Shown here piece after piece: positions 1 to 10,732 of a stretch of 64,000 nt of DNA. The stretch is taken from NCBI GenBank assembly GCA_025363655.1, contig JANYDK010000071.1:186001-250000 (forward strand), in the 5' to 3' direction. The notes under the pieces are model-generated. The model saw only the letters and a list, made by a program, of their open reading frames with translations. It was not told the DNA's origin and made no database searches. This stretch comes from Deltaproteobacteria bacterium (lineage in GTDB: Bacteria > Myxococcota_A > Polyangia > Polyangiales > JADJMO01). The translations under genes and the position numbers were made by a program. Every line of letters starts with the position of its first letter. Positions within the stretch are counted from its first letter, which is position 1.

Positions 1-1
1 C

Positions 2-583
2 ACCGAGCTTCGCCTGACGATTCAAGTGCCGTCGAACGCGCAGGCGATGAAGTTCGACTTCTCGTTCCTCTCGACCGAGTTCAATCAGTATTGGCACAGC
101 GCGTACAACGACGCGTTCTTCGCCATCGCGACGACGAAGAAGTTCACGACCAACGTCGCCAAGGACGCCAAGGGCTCGGCGATCACCGTCAACAGCGGCT
201 TCTTCCAGCTCTGTCCGTTGCCGCCGGGTCCCTCGGGCATCGTCATGCCGGAGGCCCTCGTCAACTGCGTCGGCGTCGCCGGCGACAAGACGAAGAGCAT
301 CTTCGGCACCCTCGCCGGCACCAACTTCGACGGCGCCGGCATCGGCAAGACCGACGACACGGTGACCGACCCGACGAGCGGCAAGAAGTACATCTATGGT
401 GGCGGCAGCGGCTGGCTGACGACGACGTTCGGGGTCGAACCGGGAGAGGTCATCACCCTGCGATTGATGATCATGGACACCGGCGATGGGTATCTCGATT
501 CCGCAGCGCTGATCGACAACATGTCGTGGGAGAAGGCGCCGCCGAAGCTCGCGACCGGAGACACCGGGCGCCCGCCGAGCTGA
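2..583 (+). CDS. Choice-of-anchor L domain protein, C-terminal part
   Basis: Partial gene whose 5' end lies outside the window; the frame is open from base 2 to the TGA at 581-583. The visible segment has the F-x-F-LS-E-F ... YNDAFFA pattern typical of choice-of-anchor L domains in secreted myxobacterial proteins, followed by a beta-rich stretch with many Gly and Asp residues and a closing LRLMIMDTGDGYLDSAALIDN segment that is common in these domains. Such proteins are exported and probably surface attached; no catalytic role is known to me. A small hairpin (GAAGCC-AGA-GGCTTC) overlaps the stop codon at 582-596 but has no T-run. The next gene converges on it from the other strand. Confidence 0.7.
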   Translation, partial: TELRLTIQVPSNAQAMKFDFSFLSTEFNQYWHSAYNDAFFAIATTKKFTTNVAKDAKGSAITVNSGFFQLCPLPPGPSGIVMPEALVNCVGVAGDKTKSIFGTLAGTNFDGAGIGKTDDTVTDPTSGKKYIYGGGSGWLTTTFGVEPGEVITLRLMIMDTGDGYLDSAALIDNMSWEKAPPKLATGDTGRPPS

Positions 584-620
584 AGCCAGAGGCTTCGGGC
601 GCACGTTCAGGCGCGATTCG

Positions 621-1523
621 TCACCCGCGATTGAGCCGCCAAAGTGGGCGGCCGTCGTCGGGCGGGCACGGCGTGAACGATTCGGTGTCCCCGAGGGGTA
701 GCTTCACGCGTCCTGCCCGCCATTCGGCTTTCGCCGACTCGATGTGTTCGAGCGACGAGTGCAGGTAGTTCCACCAGAGATAACGCGGGCCGACGGGGCT
801 GCCGCCGAACGCCAAGAGACGGGTGGGCCCGTTTCCGCGAATCGACGCTTCGCCAGGACCGACGACGACGACTTGGCCTGCACGTGCACGCGATTCGCCG
901 GCCTCGATTTCCCCTTCCCGGACGAAGATCGCGCGCTCGGGCACCTCGGGCAAAGACCATTGCGCGTTCGATTCGAGCGCGACGTCGGCGAGGAGAATGG
1001 GCGAGTTGGTCGGCATTCCCGTGGGCGCATCGGGCGGATGGGGGAAGAGCCAACGAACGTTCGCGCCCTCGCGGTTCGAGATCTCTTGCTCTTCCTCCGA
1101 GCGATGAAAGAAGCTCGGCTCGATGTCTTCGTGACCATCCGGGTGAGCAAGGAGCAGTTGAAACATCTCGAACGCGCCGCCGAGGAGTCGATTGCGCTCG
1201 AAGCGCTCGCTGTGCACGGCGCCACGCCCCGAAACCGTCGCGCCCAAGCCGCCGGCGCGCAGCTCGTGGCGATTGCCGAGGGAATCGCGGTGCGTGATGG
1301 CGCCCTCGACGAGGAAGGAAATCGCAGTCAGCCCGATGTGCGGATGGGGCCGAACGTCGGCGTCGACCGGCAATACACCCGGAGGGGTGTGGGGCATCTT
1401 GATGTGCGCCACGAGCGCGAAGGGGCCCACGGTGCGCGGAGCGCCGTCGGGATCGAGGGGCGCGACGAGAACGTTGGAGGCGCCGGGCGGACCGGGCAGC
1501 TTCTTGGCATCGACGACCTTCAT
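621..1523 (-). CDS. Pirin family protein
   Basis: Bicupin of the pirin family. The N-terminal cupin carries the PHPHIGLTAISFLVEGAI segment with the HxH metal-binding pair, followed by the GRGAVHSE stretch typical of pirins; the C-terminal cupin is more divergent. Family members bind Fe and act as redox-sensing cofactors or quercetinase-like enzymes; which applies here cannot be told. The ATG at 1523 is chosen because GGAGG lies 5 nt upstream and because it overlaps the stop codon of the upstream acetyltransferase as ATGA, which implies translational coupling. An in-frame upstream GTG at 1544 would only lengthen it into the neighbour. Cytoplasmic, about 300 residues, usual for the family. Confidence 0.9.
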   Translation of the reverse strand: MKVVDAKKLPGPPGASNVLVAPLDPDGAPRTVGPFALVAHIKMPHTPPGVLPVDADVRPHPHIGLTAISFLVEGAITHRDSLGNRHELRAGGLGATVSGRGAVHSERFERNRLLGGAFEMFQLLLAHPDGHEDIEPSFFHRSEEEQEISNREGANVRWLFPHPPDAPTGMPTNSPILLADVALESNAQWSLPEVPERAIFVREGEIEAGESRARAGQVVVVGPGEASIRGNGPTRLLAFGGSPVGPRYLWWNYLHSSLEHIESAKAEWRAGRVKLPLGDTESFTPCPPDDGRPLWRLNRG

Positions 1524-2035
1524 GGAACCTCCAGGCCGACCCACAGTGCCATGTAGACGTCATCCACGTAGCGATCGGGGCCGAGCTTCAGTCGCTTGAT
1601 TTTACGGCCTTCCTCGCGAAATCCGCAACTCTCGTAGAGCGCAATCGCCCGCGCGTTGATCGAACGGACGTGGAGCTCGATCTTCTCGATCTCGGGATTG
1701 GCCTTCGACCATTCGATCAGCGCTTGGAGGAGCTTTCTCCCATGCCCCTTCCCCTGCGCGCCCTCGTGCACTGCGATCGTCAAGTTGACGACGTGCAGCG
1801 TCACCGCCAGCTCGCGTCGCTCGAGCAAGGCGTGCCCGACGAGGTGACCGGCGTCTTCGATCACCAGATAGATGCCATGGGCCGGATCGGCGAGCTTGGC
1901 GATCGTCGCGCGAAAGGCGTCGTCTTTCAGCTCTTCGGGACGAGAGGCGAGCCTCCCCGGGATTTTGGCGATCTCGCGCTCGGCCTCGGCGAGGATCGCC
2001 GCATCTTCGACGCGCGCCTGTCGGATGACGCTCAT
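1520..2035 (-). CDS. GNAT family N-acetyltransferase
   Basis: Single-domain GCN5-related acetyltransferase of about 171 residues. Motif A is visible as EGAQGKGHGRKLL (the Q/RxxGxG/A acetyl-CoA pyrophosphate loop), preceded by the beta4 strand LTIAVHE, and followed by the NARAIALYESCGF segment typical of motif B. The substrate is unknown. The ATG at 2035 gives the natural N-terminus MSVIRQARVEDA and has GAGG 5 nt upstream; the frame is open further upstream but that part looks non-coding. It overlaps the pirin start by ATGA, so the two form one operon. The metalloprotease gene is divergent at 2209, leaving 173 nt for two promoters. Confidence 0.9.
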   Translation of the reverse strand: MSVIRQARVEDAAILAEAEREIAKIPGRLASRPEELKDDAFRATIAKLADPAHGIYLVIEDAGHLVGHALLERRELAVTLHVVNLTIAVHEGAQGKGHGRKLLQALIEWSKANPEIEKIELHVRSINARAIALYESCGFREEGRKIKRLKLGPDRYVDDVYMALWVGLEVP

Positions 2036-2208
2036 CACGCCTCGATGACATGGACGCCGGGCTCGGTCAAAGCCGCGCGTGGGACAGAGGAGGCGTTGCA
2101 TGCGCTCGCGACGCTGTCGCAGTGGCGCGCGAACTTGCGCTGGATCGATCGACATTTCCCGTGTCTTCGTGATCTCGCGGGTGGCGCGAGTCGTGCCTAG
2201 GGCGCCGC

Positions 2209-5187
2209 ATGACGAAACTCTTCCGGCGCAAACGATCGATGGTTGCAGTGAGCGTTCTCATGTCGACGAGCGGCGCGCTCGGTTGCGCCGCGAGCGCGAC
2301 GCCGAACACCACGGAGACGGAGACGGAGTCGACCGACACGACGGCGATCAGCACGTGTGGGGCGAAGCCGAAGAACGGGCCGTGCGACAGAGCCGTTTGC
2401 AAGGCAGGTGAATGGGACCTGGTGCCGCTCCCCGCCGGCACCACCTGCAACGGCACGGGAAAGTGCGATGGAGACGAAGCGTGCGTGATGCCGGGGCCAC
2501 CCCCCCCGCCGCCTCCGCCCCCGCCTCCGCCCTCGCCGCGCGTGTTCGATTTCGTCGGCACCGACACCAGCGATCTCCCGGTCGCGCTCCAGGCGGGCAC
2601 CGCGATCACCTTCGAGACGAAGAACTGCAGCGCCGGCGCCGATCCGGTTCTCCACTTGCTCAACTCGGCGATCAACCGCGTGGGACTCGCCGATGACGAC
2701 AATCATGGCGGCGGCGTCAACGCCAAGATCACGTACACGCCAACGGCCACCGAGCTCGGAGACCTGCTCATTTTCGCGAAGAACGACGGAGTCGGGACCT
2801 GCGACATCTGGCGCAACGGGGCGCCGTTCGCCTACGGGATGAAGGTCGGTGGAAAGACGATCGTCATCAACGGCGCCAACATCGGAGACGCCTTCGAAAC
2901 CGTGTCGATGCCCGGCGGCAGTACCACGCAATGGGTCTACCCGCTCAACGTCGACGGCACGTATTCCGGCCAGATCTTGCCGGGTGGCGGCACCGGTGAC
3001 TCGGTGCGCTTCACGATGGGACGGAGCGGCGGAACGTGCATCGTCCATGGAGCGGGCCCGATGCGCGTCGTCGTCAACGACGTCGGAAACGACAGCGACG
3101 GCGATGGGCTCGGCGATGCTTTGGAGTCGGAGCTCGGGACCTGCGCTTCCACCAGTGGGACTGCCGGCGGCTTCGATTGCAGTCACTTGAAGACGGCGAA
3201 GGACACCGATGGTGACGGGCTCTCCGATGCTTGGGAGGTGCTCGGCAAACGCGATGTGTTGCCGCATCAGCTCTTGCCGCTTTGGGGAGCGAATCCGCGT
3301 CACAAGGACATGTTCGTCGAGGTCGACTTCCTCGCCGATGGCAGCGGCACCGACATGCGCATGCCCGCCGAGCAGGCACGCCTCGTAGCGGCGTTTTGGC
3401 AAGACACGATCGAGACGCTGCCGACTGGCGTTCCCGCGCTCCGCGCCAGCTTCCTCTCCAATCCGGATGGCCTCCCGGGTGTAGCGACGCACCTCGACAC
3501 CGGCTTGGCGGCGAATACATATCCGACCGACAAGACGACCTTCGGTGATTGGGGTGGCTACAACGTCGTTCCCAAGGACACGGCTTATCCAGAGGCGTGG
3601 CGCACGAACCTCGCGCCGGCGCGACGCGGCGTCTTCCGTTGGTTCCTCGGCACCTCGAGCGGCGGCGGTCAGACCTCGACGTTCGCCAGCACGGGCAACC
3701 TACATAGCGGAGGTGTCGTCGCCCACGAGCTCGGCCACACCGCCGGGCTGGAACACTACGGCGCAGATTCCGCGGGCGTGCTCAATTGCAAGCCGCAATA
3801 CGCCAGCCCGATGAACTACGCCTATGGCTACCAGGCGAACTTCAACGATGGACGCGCTCCGAACCTCGCCAACAACACGGCCTTGGTCGAACATGGTTAT
3901 CTAGCAAGCGCGCCCGATCGCGACCGCTACGCCAATTTCTACGAGACCCTCTTCGGCTACCGCGTCGATCGAAGCACCTGGAGCGTGGACTTCGATCGCA
4001 ACGGCGAGTTCGCACCCGCCGGGGTGACGGTGCGCGCATTTGCCAACAACCGACCCGATGGCGAATGCGAAGGAACGCGCGAGCACCGCCTGATCATGGG
4101 CGATGGTGCCGGCAGCACTCACTCACCCGCGCTCGTTCGCAGCCAGGGCAAAATCCTCGTCTTCAGCGCCACCGCCGCCGGGCTCCAGCTGCGCATCGGC
4201 AACGATACGTACAAGACCTGCACGACGGGCGGCACGACCGCATGCGGCACCTTCGCGCCACCGGTGACGTTGACCTCCGGCACGATCGAGGCCGTCGACG
4301 CCGTCAATTTGCAGTCGTCGACCGGAGAAGTCGTCGTCTTCACCTTCACGGACGTGAACGGCAAGCTGCACAGCGGAACCGTCAAGCTGAGCGCCTCGGG
4401 CGCGCCGGTCACCACGTTCGACGCCGCGCTGCGTTTCCCCGACCAGCTCGACGGCGAGCCCGCGATGGTGGCGGAGACACCGACCCGAGCGTTGCTCGTC
4501 TTCAAAGGCCTCGACGGCATCGCCCGCGAAGCGCGCTTCCTCGCCGACAGCGGATGGCTCTCGACGACGAATTCGCGCGCGGCGAGCGGGCTCTCGTTCC
4601 ACGCGCTCTCTGGGCAAGGCCTCGTCAGCGGTCGGATGCCAGGCGACACTGCCGACGCGATCTACATGCACGTCAGCCACGACATCGACGGCACCCCGAA
4701 GGCGAGTCTCCTCAAGTTGGACACCGGTGGGCTATGGATGACGACGCCGTTCGTGACAGCCCAAACGGCCGAGAGGCCGGGCCTCGCCTATATCCCGAGC
4801 ACGCTCGATCCTTCGAAGGGCACGCTTTACGTCGTCTACGTCGATGCGACGACGGGCATGCTGCGACTCCGCCAGAGCGGCATGCAAGCGCCCAGCGCAA
4901 CGCCGAAAACACCTGGATTCGCCGTCGATTCGATGTTCGACAACGAGTGGACGATGGGTTGGGGCGTCGACCTCATGTTCGAGAAGGGCAAGGACACGAA
5001 CCTCCGCGCCGCGCTCGTCTTGAGCAGCACCAGCGCCAAGACGTTGCCGATGTTCCAACCGCTCGCCGACGGTATCGTCGACCTCACCTACGGTGCCTTC
5101 AACGACTGGGCGCAAATCGGCGTCGGCCTCTGCCGCGGCGTCAACAACCCTGGAGGGACGGTGTCGAACCCGATGGCCTGTTTGTAA
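2209..5187 (+). CDS. Secreted zinc metalloprotease lipoprotein
   Basis: Large exported protein of 992 residues. The N-terminus has basic residues, a short hydrophobic stretch and a plausible lipobox ending at Cys26, then a Thr/Glu-rich linker, a small Cys-rich segment and a run of about 12 prolines (residues 97-108). Two thrombospondin type 3-like calcium loops (DSDGDGLGD and DTDGDGLSD) precede the catalytic part. The zinc motif HELGHTAGLEH is at residues 506-516, i.e. HExxHxxGxxH of the metzincin type. The C-terminal 400 residues are beta-rich and may form a propeller. Role by family: extracellular proteolysis; substrates unknown. It ends 9 nt before the convergent lipid kinase gene. Confidence 0.85.
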   Translation: MTKLFRRKRSMVAVSVLMSTSGALGCAASATPNTTETETESTDTTAISTCGAKPKNGPCDRAVCKAGEWDLVPLPAGTTCNGTGKCDGDEACVMPGPPPPPPPPPPPPSPRVFDFVGTDTSDLPVALQAGTAITFETKNCSAGADPVLHLLNSAINRVGLADDDNHGGGVNAKITYTPTATELGDLLIFAKNDGVGTCDIWRNGAPFAYGMKVGGKTIVINGANIGDAFETVSMPGGSTTQWVYPLNVDGTYSGQILPGGGTGDSVRFTMGRSGGTCIVHGAGPMRVVVNDVGNDSDGDGLGDALESELGTCASTSGTAGGFDCSHLKTAKDTDGDGLSDAWEVLGKRDVLPHQLLPLWGANPRHKDMFVEVDFLADGSGTDMRMPAEQARLVAAFWQDTIETLPTGVPALRASFLSNPDGLPGVATHLDTGLAANTYPTDKTTFGDWGGYNVVPKDTAYPEAWRTNLAPARRGVFRWFLGTSSGGGQTSTFASTGNLHSGGVVAHELGHTAGLEHYGADSAGVLNCKPQYASPMNYAYGYQANFNDGRAPNLANNTALVEHGYLASAPDRDRYANFYETLFGYRVDRSTWSVDFDRNGEFAPAGVTVRAFANNRPDGECEGTREHRLIMGDGAGSTHSPALVRSQGKILVFSATAAGLQLRIGNDTYKTCTTGGTTACGTFAPPVTLTSGTIEAVDAVNLQSSTGEVVVFTFTDVNGKLHSGTVKLSASGAPVTTFDAALRFPDQLDGEPAMVAETPTRALLVFKGLDGIAREARFLADSGWLSTTNSRAASGLSFHALSGQGLVSGRMPGDTADAIYMHVSHDIDGTPKASLLKLDTGGLWMTTPFVTAQTAERPGLAYIPSTLDPSKGTLYVVYVDATTGMLRLRQSGMQAPSATPKTPGFAVDSMFDNEWTMGWGVDLMFEKGKDTNLRAALVLSSTSAKTLPMFQPLADGIVDLTYGAFNDWAQIGVGLCRGVNNPGGTVSNPMACL

Positions 5188-5196
5188 ATCGTCTCT

Positions 5197-6201
5197 TCAC
5201 TTTTCGCGACGCATCCGGCCCCAATCCACCAACGGCACCGTCTCGTCGGCGAGCGACATCTCCACCTCGGTGCGCTCGCCGACCAGATCGCCGCCGATCT
5301 CGAAAGGAACGGGGCGATCGAACTCCCATCGGCAACGCGTCAATAGCCAATTGTGATCGTGCGGCAACGGATGTGCGCCGCGCCAGAGCCAGGGCAGACG
5401 CAGCGTCGCGTGCAAGGTCGACGCGGCGTAGACCCGAACGGCCATTCGACCCGGCACGAGATGGGCAAATCGAAACGCGCGAAACCCGAGGCCGAGCTGC
5501 TCGGTGGTGGCAGCACCGCCGACGCTGATCGGTCCGTCGTAGAGCACGGCGCCGTGGCCACCGTTCGGCATCAGCACGGGCCGTCCTTCGGGATCGATCA
5601 TCAGCGCCGGCGTGCCGAGGTTGATGACGCGAACCCGCGGGCGATCTTTGGCGCGGAGATGACGCGGGATGGTGCGGGTGAAGAGGCTACGGAAGTAACC
5701 CTTGGTGCCGCCGCTCGCGACGCGATCTTCGGGAGGAATCGCCTCGATCATCTTGCGATAGTCGGAGAGGATCTCGGCGTCCCAGCCGGTGCCGGCGAAC
5801 GGCGTCACGCGACCTTCGGTGAGCACCATGCCGAAGGAACGAAGCGGCGGCGTGACGCCATTGCCGAGCTGCGCGAGCTCGCGGAACGCGGCCTTGGTCC
5901 CCGAGACGCCGGTCGCTCGCGCCCAGCCGTTGCCGGTGCCGAGCGGGAACAAGCCAAATGCGGGCACGGTGAGATGTTGTGCGCGCAGCTCGTTGAGGAG
6001 CGAGACGGCAGTGCCATCGCCTCCGCCCGAGAGCAGCACGCGCGGCCGATCGTGGGCAATTTCATCTCGAATCCACGTTCTCGCCTCGTCGATCGATTGG
6101 GTCACGGCGACGCGCGCCTGCGGAAGAATGCGGCGAATGCGATCGCCCACTGCCTCTGACCCGTGACGCGCGTGCATGTTGACCAAGACGGCGATGGACA
6201 T
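5197..6201 (-). CDS. Diacylglycerol kinase catalytic domain protein
   Basis: Lipid kinase of the DAGK/sphingosine kinase/YegS superfamily, 334 residues. The phosphate-binding motif SGGGDGTA is at residues 58-65, followed by LFPLGTGNGWARA, the second conserved nucleotide-binding segment. The C-terminal half is the usual beta-sandwich with FEIGGDLVG near the end, matching the (I/D)DGE region. It phosphorylates a lipid hydroxyl with ATP or acts on a related substrate, at the cytoplasmic membrane face; the real substrate is unknown. Start ATG at 6201 gives MSIAVLVNMHARHG, a typical N-terminal strand. It is convergent with the metalloprotease and divergent from the Asp-box lipoprotein gene. Confidence 0.88.
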   Translation of the reverse strand: MSIAVLVNMHARHGSEAVGDRIRRILPQARVAVTQSIDEARTWIRDEIAHDRPRVLLSGGGDGTAVSLLNELRAQHLTVPAFGLFPLGTGNGWARATGVSGTKAAFRELAQLGNGVTPPLRSFGMVLTEGRVTPFAGTGWDAEILSDYRKMIEAIPPEDRVASGGTKGYFRSLFTRTIPRHLRAKDRPRVRVINLGTPALMIDPEGRPVLMPNGGHGAVLYDGPISVGGAATTEQLGLGFRAFRFAHLVPGRMAVRVYAASTLHATLRLPWLWRGAHPLPHDHNWLLTRCRWEFDRPVPFEIGGDLVGERTEVEMSLADETVPLVDWGRMRREK

Positions 6202-6368
6202 CGAGTGTGAGAGCTAGCCTCTCCACGGAAGTGTGCTCGTCAGCGTTCGGTCATCCATCGGGGGCCTTCGCCCCCGCGTGCTGGAGGGCTGGGCACCACG
6301 ATGACGCTCGAACCGAGCTCGAGTTCAGGCCGATTCGCCGAGGCCCGCATGTTGCTGTGGATCGGCTC

Positions 6369-7631
6369 ATGCGGATTGGGTCTTCTCTCATTCATCTCGG
6401 CGTCGCGGTGTTGCTCTCGTCGTGCGGTTCGAGTGACGGCGGCGCGGGGCCCGCAGACGCCGACGACACATCACCTGGCACTTCCGATACGGGCACCGGC
6501 GGCGACACCGGCGGCGGCACCGATGCCGCGCGCGACACGACGAGCGCGCCCGATACCCGTGCGCCCTTCGATGCGCCGCCGGCAGTGGGAAAGGTCGGCA
6601 TCTGGGAGAACGTGACCGCACCCGAGATGCCGACGAAGATGTTCAGCGACGGCTTCGGCGCGGGCAACGTCGTCCAAGATCCCGCGCGCCCTACGGACAT
6701 GTACGTCGGAGGCTACGGGTCGGTCTGGAAGTCGATCGACTATGGCCTTCACTGGACGCAAGTGAAGGGCACGCCCGAAGTGCCGAGTGGTCCGCTCGGA
6801 CACGTGCTCGCGATCGCCGACGACGACGGCAAGACGGCGCAGCTGTGGATCGCCAACCCCTTCGGCGAAAAGAAGGTCTATCGCTCGAAAGACGCCGGAC
6901 TGACCTATACGCTGACTGGCACTCTCACGGGCGGCGATGGACAGCTCTATTCGATTGTGGTCGATCCTTACGACTCGAAACATCTCGTCTCCGGCTTCCA
7001 CGAGACCGACGGCCTCGCCGAGTCGATGGACGGTGGCGAGACGTGGAAGTTCGTCGGAATGACCGGTTGGCCGAAGGGCGGCATCTCTTGGTTCCCCTTC
7101 TTCCTCGACACCGGCGAGGCGGCTGGCACACGCGGAAAGTGGCTCGCGATCGCGCAAAACGGCGGCTCGCTCGTCACCACCGAAGACTCCGGCGCACACT
7201 GGACGATCCCCACCGGCATCGGCGGCCTCAACCATCCCCACGGCAATGCCGGCATCTTTCAACTCGGCAAAACTCTCTTCGTCGGCGGCACGCACAGCGA
7301 GGGCACCAGCGTCGGTGACGGCGTCTACAAGAGCACCGATCTCGGGGCCACCTGGGCACGCGTCTCCGATCGTGGCGCCGGCGTCGTCTTCGGCTCGACC
7401 AAGAACGTCTACGCGATGTGGAGCTGGGCTTGTGCCAACTGCAAGTGGGATGGCATCGACGTGCAAGACATGTCGTCTCCGCAACCAGGCACCACCTGGG
7501 CGAGCGCCGCGAAGGTCGCCAATGGACTGAATTGGGGCCCCAACAGCGTGGCGACGACCAGCGATGGGACGCACACGATCTACGTCGGCTCGATGTGGAG
7601 CTCCGGGCTCTGGCGGTTCGTGGAGGAGTGA
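6369..7631 (+). CDS. Lipoprotein with Asp-box (BNR) beta-propeller
   Basis: Exported lipoprotein of about 420 residues. The ATG at 6369 is preferred because it starts a proper lipoprotein signal, MRIGSSLIHLGVAVLLSSCG, with the modified Cys followed by an Asp/Gly/Thr-rich linker to about residue 65. The rest holds at least four Asp-box repeats of the type SxDxGxTW (SKDAGLTY, SMDGGETW, TEDSGAHW, STDLGATW), the hallmark of sialidase-like, VPS10-like and photosystem-stability-factor-like propellers. No sialidase Arg triad can be assigned, so a binding rather than enzymatic role is as likely. It stands alone between divergent and co-directional neighbours. Confidence 0.85.
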   Translation: MRIGSSLIHLGVAVLLSSCGSSDGGAGPADADDTSPGTSDTGTGGDTGGGTDAARDTTSAPDTRAPFDAPPAVGKVGIWENVTAPEMPTKMFSDGFGAGNVVQDPARPTDMYVGGYGSVWKSIDYGLHWTQVKGTPEVPSGPLGHVLAIADDDGKTAQLWIANPFGEKKVYRSKDAGLTYTLTGTLTGGDGQLYSIVVDPYDSKHLVSGFHETDGLAESMDGGETWKFVGMTGWPKGGISWFPFFLDTGEAAGTRGKWLAIAQNGGSLVTTEDSGAHWTIPTGIGGLNHPHGNAGIFQLGKTLFVGGTHSEGTSVGDGVYKSTDLGATWARVSDRGAGVVFGSTKNVYAMWSWACANCKWDGIDVQDMSSPQPGTTWASAAKVANGLNWGPNSVATTSDGTHTIYVGSMWSSGLWRFVEE

Positions 7632-7796
7632 TCCGGGCGCGCCGGCGCGAAGTGGCCAAATTCAGGCACTTTTGGCGTCGGCATTCTTGCATGGGCGACT
7701 TGCAGCTCTTCCCATCGCGCGCGACCTCGCCGGCGCGCACTCTCCCCCTCGACGACACGATCTTCCGTGATCGCAACCGAGACCAGGAGGGGACCC

Positions 7797-8811
<1,015 letters not shown>

Positions 8812-8819
<8 letters not shown>

Positions 8820-9723
8820 ATCGAGACGGCTTGGGCCCGACGAAGAGTTCGGCGTTCGCTTCGAAGTAGGAGGCGAACGCTTCGGCGGCCGCACGCACGC
8901 GCGCCGTGTCGCGTACCGACTCGTGAAATACGCAGTAGAGCGCGTTCATCCAAATCGGCTCGTCGAACACGCGCACGAGATCGGCGCGCTTGGCGGCGAT
9001 GAAATAGGGAAGACATCCGAGCCCAGCGCCGGCGCCGATCACCTCGGCGGCGATCTCGAGGTTGTCGACGCGCGTCAGTCGAGTCGAGTCGCCGCGATGA
9101 TCGTCCATCCAACGAAGGCCGACGACGGTGTGCATCGGCGGCGCATAGACGACGAGCGCGTGCTTCGGCAATTCGTCTATTTTCTTCGGCAATCCGTGGG
9201 CGTCTTGGTAGCTGCGCGAGGCGAAGACTCCCCACGCCATGTCGGACATCTTGCGCGCGACGAGGTCGGGCTCCGTCGGACGAAACGCGCGCATCGCCAC
9301 GTCGGCCTCCCCTTTGGCGAGATCGACCGTGCGATAGGCGCCGCTGATTTCCCCGACCAGGCCCGGATATTTCTCACGAACGGCGGCGAGCGCGGCGATG
9401 AGGTGGGGGACGTACGCCGGTGGACACGAGACGCGCACCGTTCCTGCCACCTCGAGCTTCGCCACCCGGACGGTGCGTGAAGCCTCGCCGATCGCCGTCT
9501 CGACCGCTTCTGCAGCCGTGCACATCGCGCGTCCCTCGGCGGTGAGCGCGAACTCGCGACCGCCGCGGACGATCAGCCGCGCGCCGACGCTCTCTTCGAG
9601 CGCGGTGAGCCGTCGACTGACCGTCGATTGATCGACGCCCAGCGCCCGCGCCGCACCCGCGACCGAGCCTGCGCGGGAGAGCGCGAGGATGATTTTCAGG
9701 TCACTCCAATCGGGATCACCCAT
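8812..9723 (-). CDS. LysR family transcriptional regulator
   Basis: DNA-binding regulator of 303 residues. The N-terminal winged helix reads [36 protein letters not shown] in pieces, the classical LysR HTH, followed by a periplasmic-binding-protein-like effector domain from about residue 90. It is the last gene of an operon with the COG0523 GTPase and a membrane protein; its ATG overlaps the GTPase stop codon region by 8 nt, so it is likely translationally coupled. LysR proteins usually regulate a divergent target, but here the gene is convergent with the O-methyltransferase, so the target is not evident. Confidence 0.92.
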
Positions 9724-10726
9724 CGGTGAGCAGGAGCGTACCCGAGACCGCGCACGCAGCGAATCCGCGCTCGATCGAGTCGCGTTCGAGCGCGAACCCC
9801 ACGAGCACCAGACGACTGGTGCGCGGCGCCTCGCCCCAAGGTTCGCCGAAGGTGACCTCGAGGGAGTCGGCGACGCCTTGCACGATCATTCGCTCTTGCA
9901 CGCCTGCCACCGCGAGGATGCCCTTGGTGCGAAAAATTCGCCCTGAAATCGCGCCCAATTGCGCTTCGACGAAGTCGGCGAAGCGCTCGCCGTCGACGTC
10001 GCCTTCGAGCGTGAGCGAGATCGATTCGTAGACGTGGGATGCCGCGTGCGAAGACTGCGCGTGCGAAGACTGTGCGTGCGAAGAACGTGCGTGGCCGGGA
10101 CGACGACGATGAACGAAGTCGGCGCGCCGCTCGTCGAGGAGCCGTTGCAGTGAGGGAATCGAGCTGATTTCCCCGCGCGCGGCCTCCACCAAGAGCGCCG
10201 CTGGATTCCGCGCGACGACGACCTCGCGGGCGTGAACCAGCTCTTCGAGCGTGCAGACATCTGCCCGCGAGAGCACCACGATGTCGGCATAGCCGAGCTG
10301 CTCGAACGCGAGATCGTGCGCCGCGAGACCGTCGATGCGCGCGGCGTCGACGACGGTGAGAATGCCATCGAGCTCGAACGCACCCGTCTTGCCGCCGCGA
10401 GCGATCGCCGTCACCACCCCCGCGGGGGAAGCTGCGCCGGACGTCTCGACGAGGATGCGCTTCGGCGGCAAGGCAGCGTTCGCGAAGTCGTCGAGCGCGC
10501 GCACCAGCTCGGCCTGCGTCGCGCAACAGACGCAGCCGCCGGTGATCTCGACGAGGTCACGCGCCCGCGCCGCGAGCAGCTCTCCGTCGATGCCGACGTC
10601 GCCATGCTCGTTGACGATCACCGCGATTTCTCCGCGCAAAATGCCCGCGAGCCAGCCGTTCACGAGGGTGGTCTTGCCGGCGCCGAGGAAGCCAGTGACG
10701 ACGGTGACGGGGATCGGCAGCGGCAC
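9716..10726 (-). CDS. COG0523 (CobW/ZNG1-like) GTPase, putative metallochaperone
   Basis: G3E-family GTPase of 336 residues. Visible motifs: P-loop TGFLGAGKTT (11-20), the metal site GGCVCC (63-68), and the ILVETSG switch segment. The usual NKxD guanine-specificity motif is SRAD here (152-155), an oddity. Between the GTPase and C-terminal domains lies a His-rich linker (205-230) built from SSHAQ repeats. Family role: GTP-driven delivery of Zn, Co or Fe to client metalloproteins. It follows a membrane protein gene by 6 nt and overlaps the LysR gene, so all three form one operon. No Zur box or client gene was recognised nearby. Confidence 0.9.
   Translation of the reverse strand: MPLPIPVTVVTGFLGAGKTTLVNGWLAGILRGEIAVIVNEHGDVGIDGELLAARARDLVEITGGCVCCATQAELVRALDDFANAALPPKRILVETSGAASPAGVVTAIARGGKTGAFELDGILTVVDAARIDGLAAHDLAFEQLGYADIVVLSRADVCTLEELVHAREVVVARNPAALLVEAARGEISSIPSLQRLLDERRADFVHRRRPGHARSSHAQSSHAQSSHAASHVYESISLTLEGDVDGERFADFVEAQLGAISGRIFRTKGILAVAGVQERMIVQGVADSLEVTFGEPWGEAPRTSRLVLVGFALERDSIERGFAACAVSGTLLLTDG
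10041..10098 (+). repeat. 15-bp tandem repeat inside the COG0523 GTPase gene
   Basis: Three and a half imperfect copies of a 15-nt unit built around GCGTGCGAAGACT. Read on the minus strand they encode the SSHAQ pentapeptide repeats of the His-rich linker. The copies differ by one or two bases, which suggests recent slippage expansion. Confidence 0.8.
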
Positions 10727-10732
10727 GGCGCG

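Noticed and set aside
2494-2540. C-rich run in the metalloprotease gene as possible frame-slip site
   Set aside because: The frame is continuous and the domain structure intact on both sides; poly-Pro linkers are normal in such exported proteins.
9064-9069. Further TGTCGA hits (also near 11785, 25310, 46489, 46761, 62822)
   Set aside because: None has CGAC or CGTC 17 nt downstream, and they lie inside coding sequence or away from YCII-type genes.
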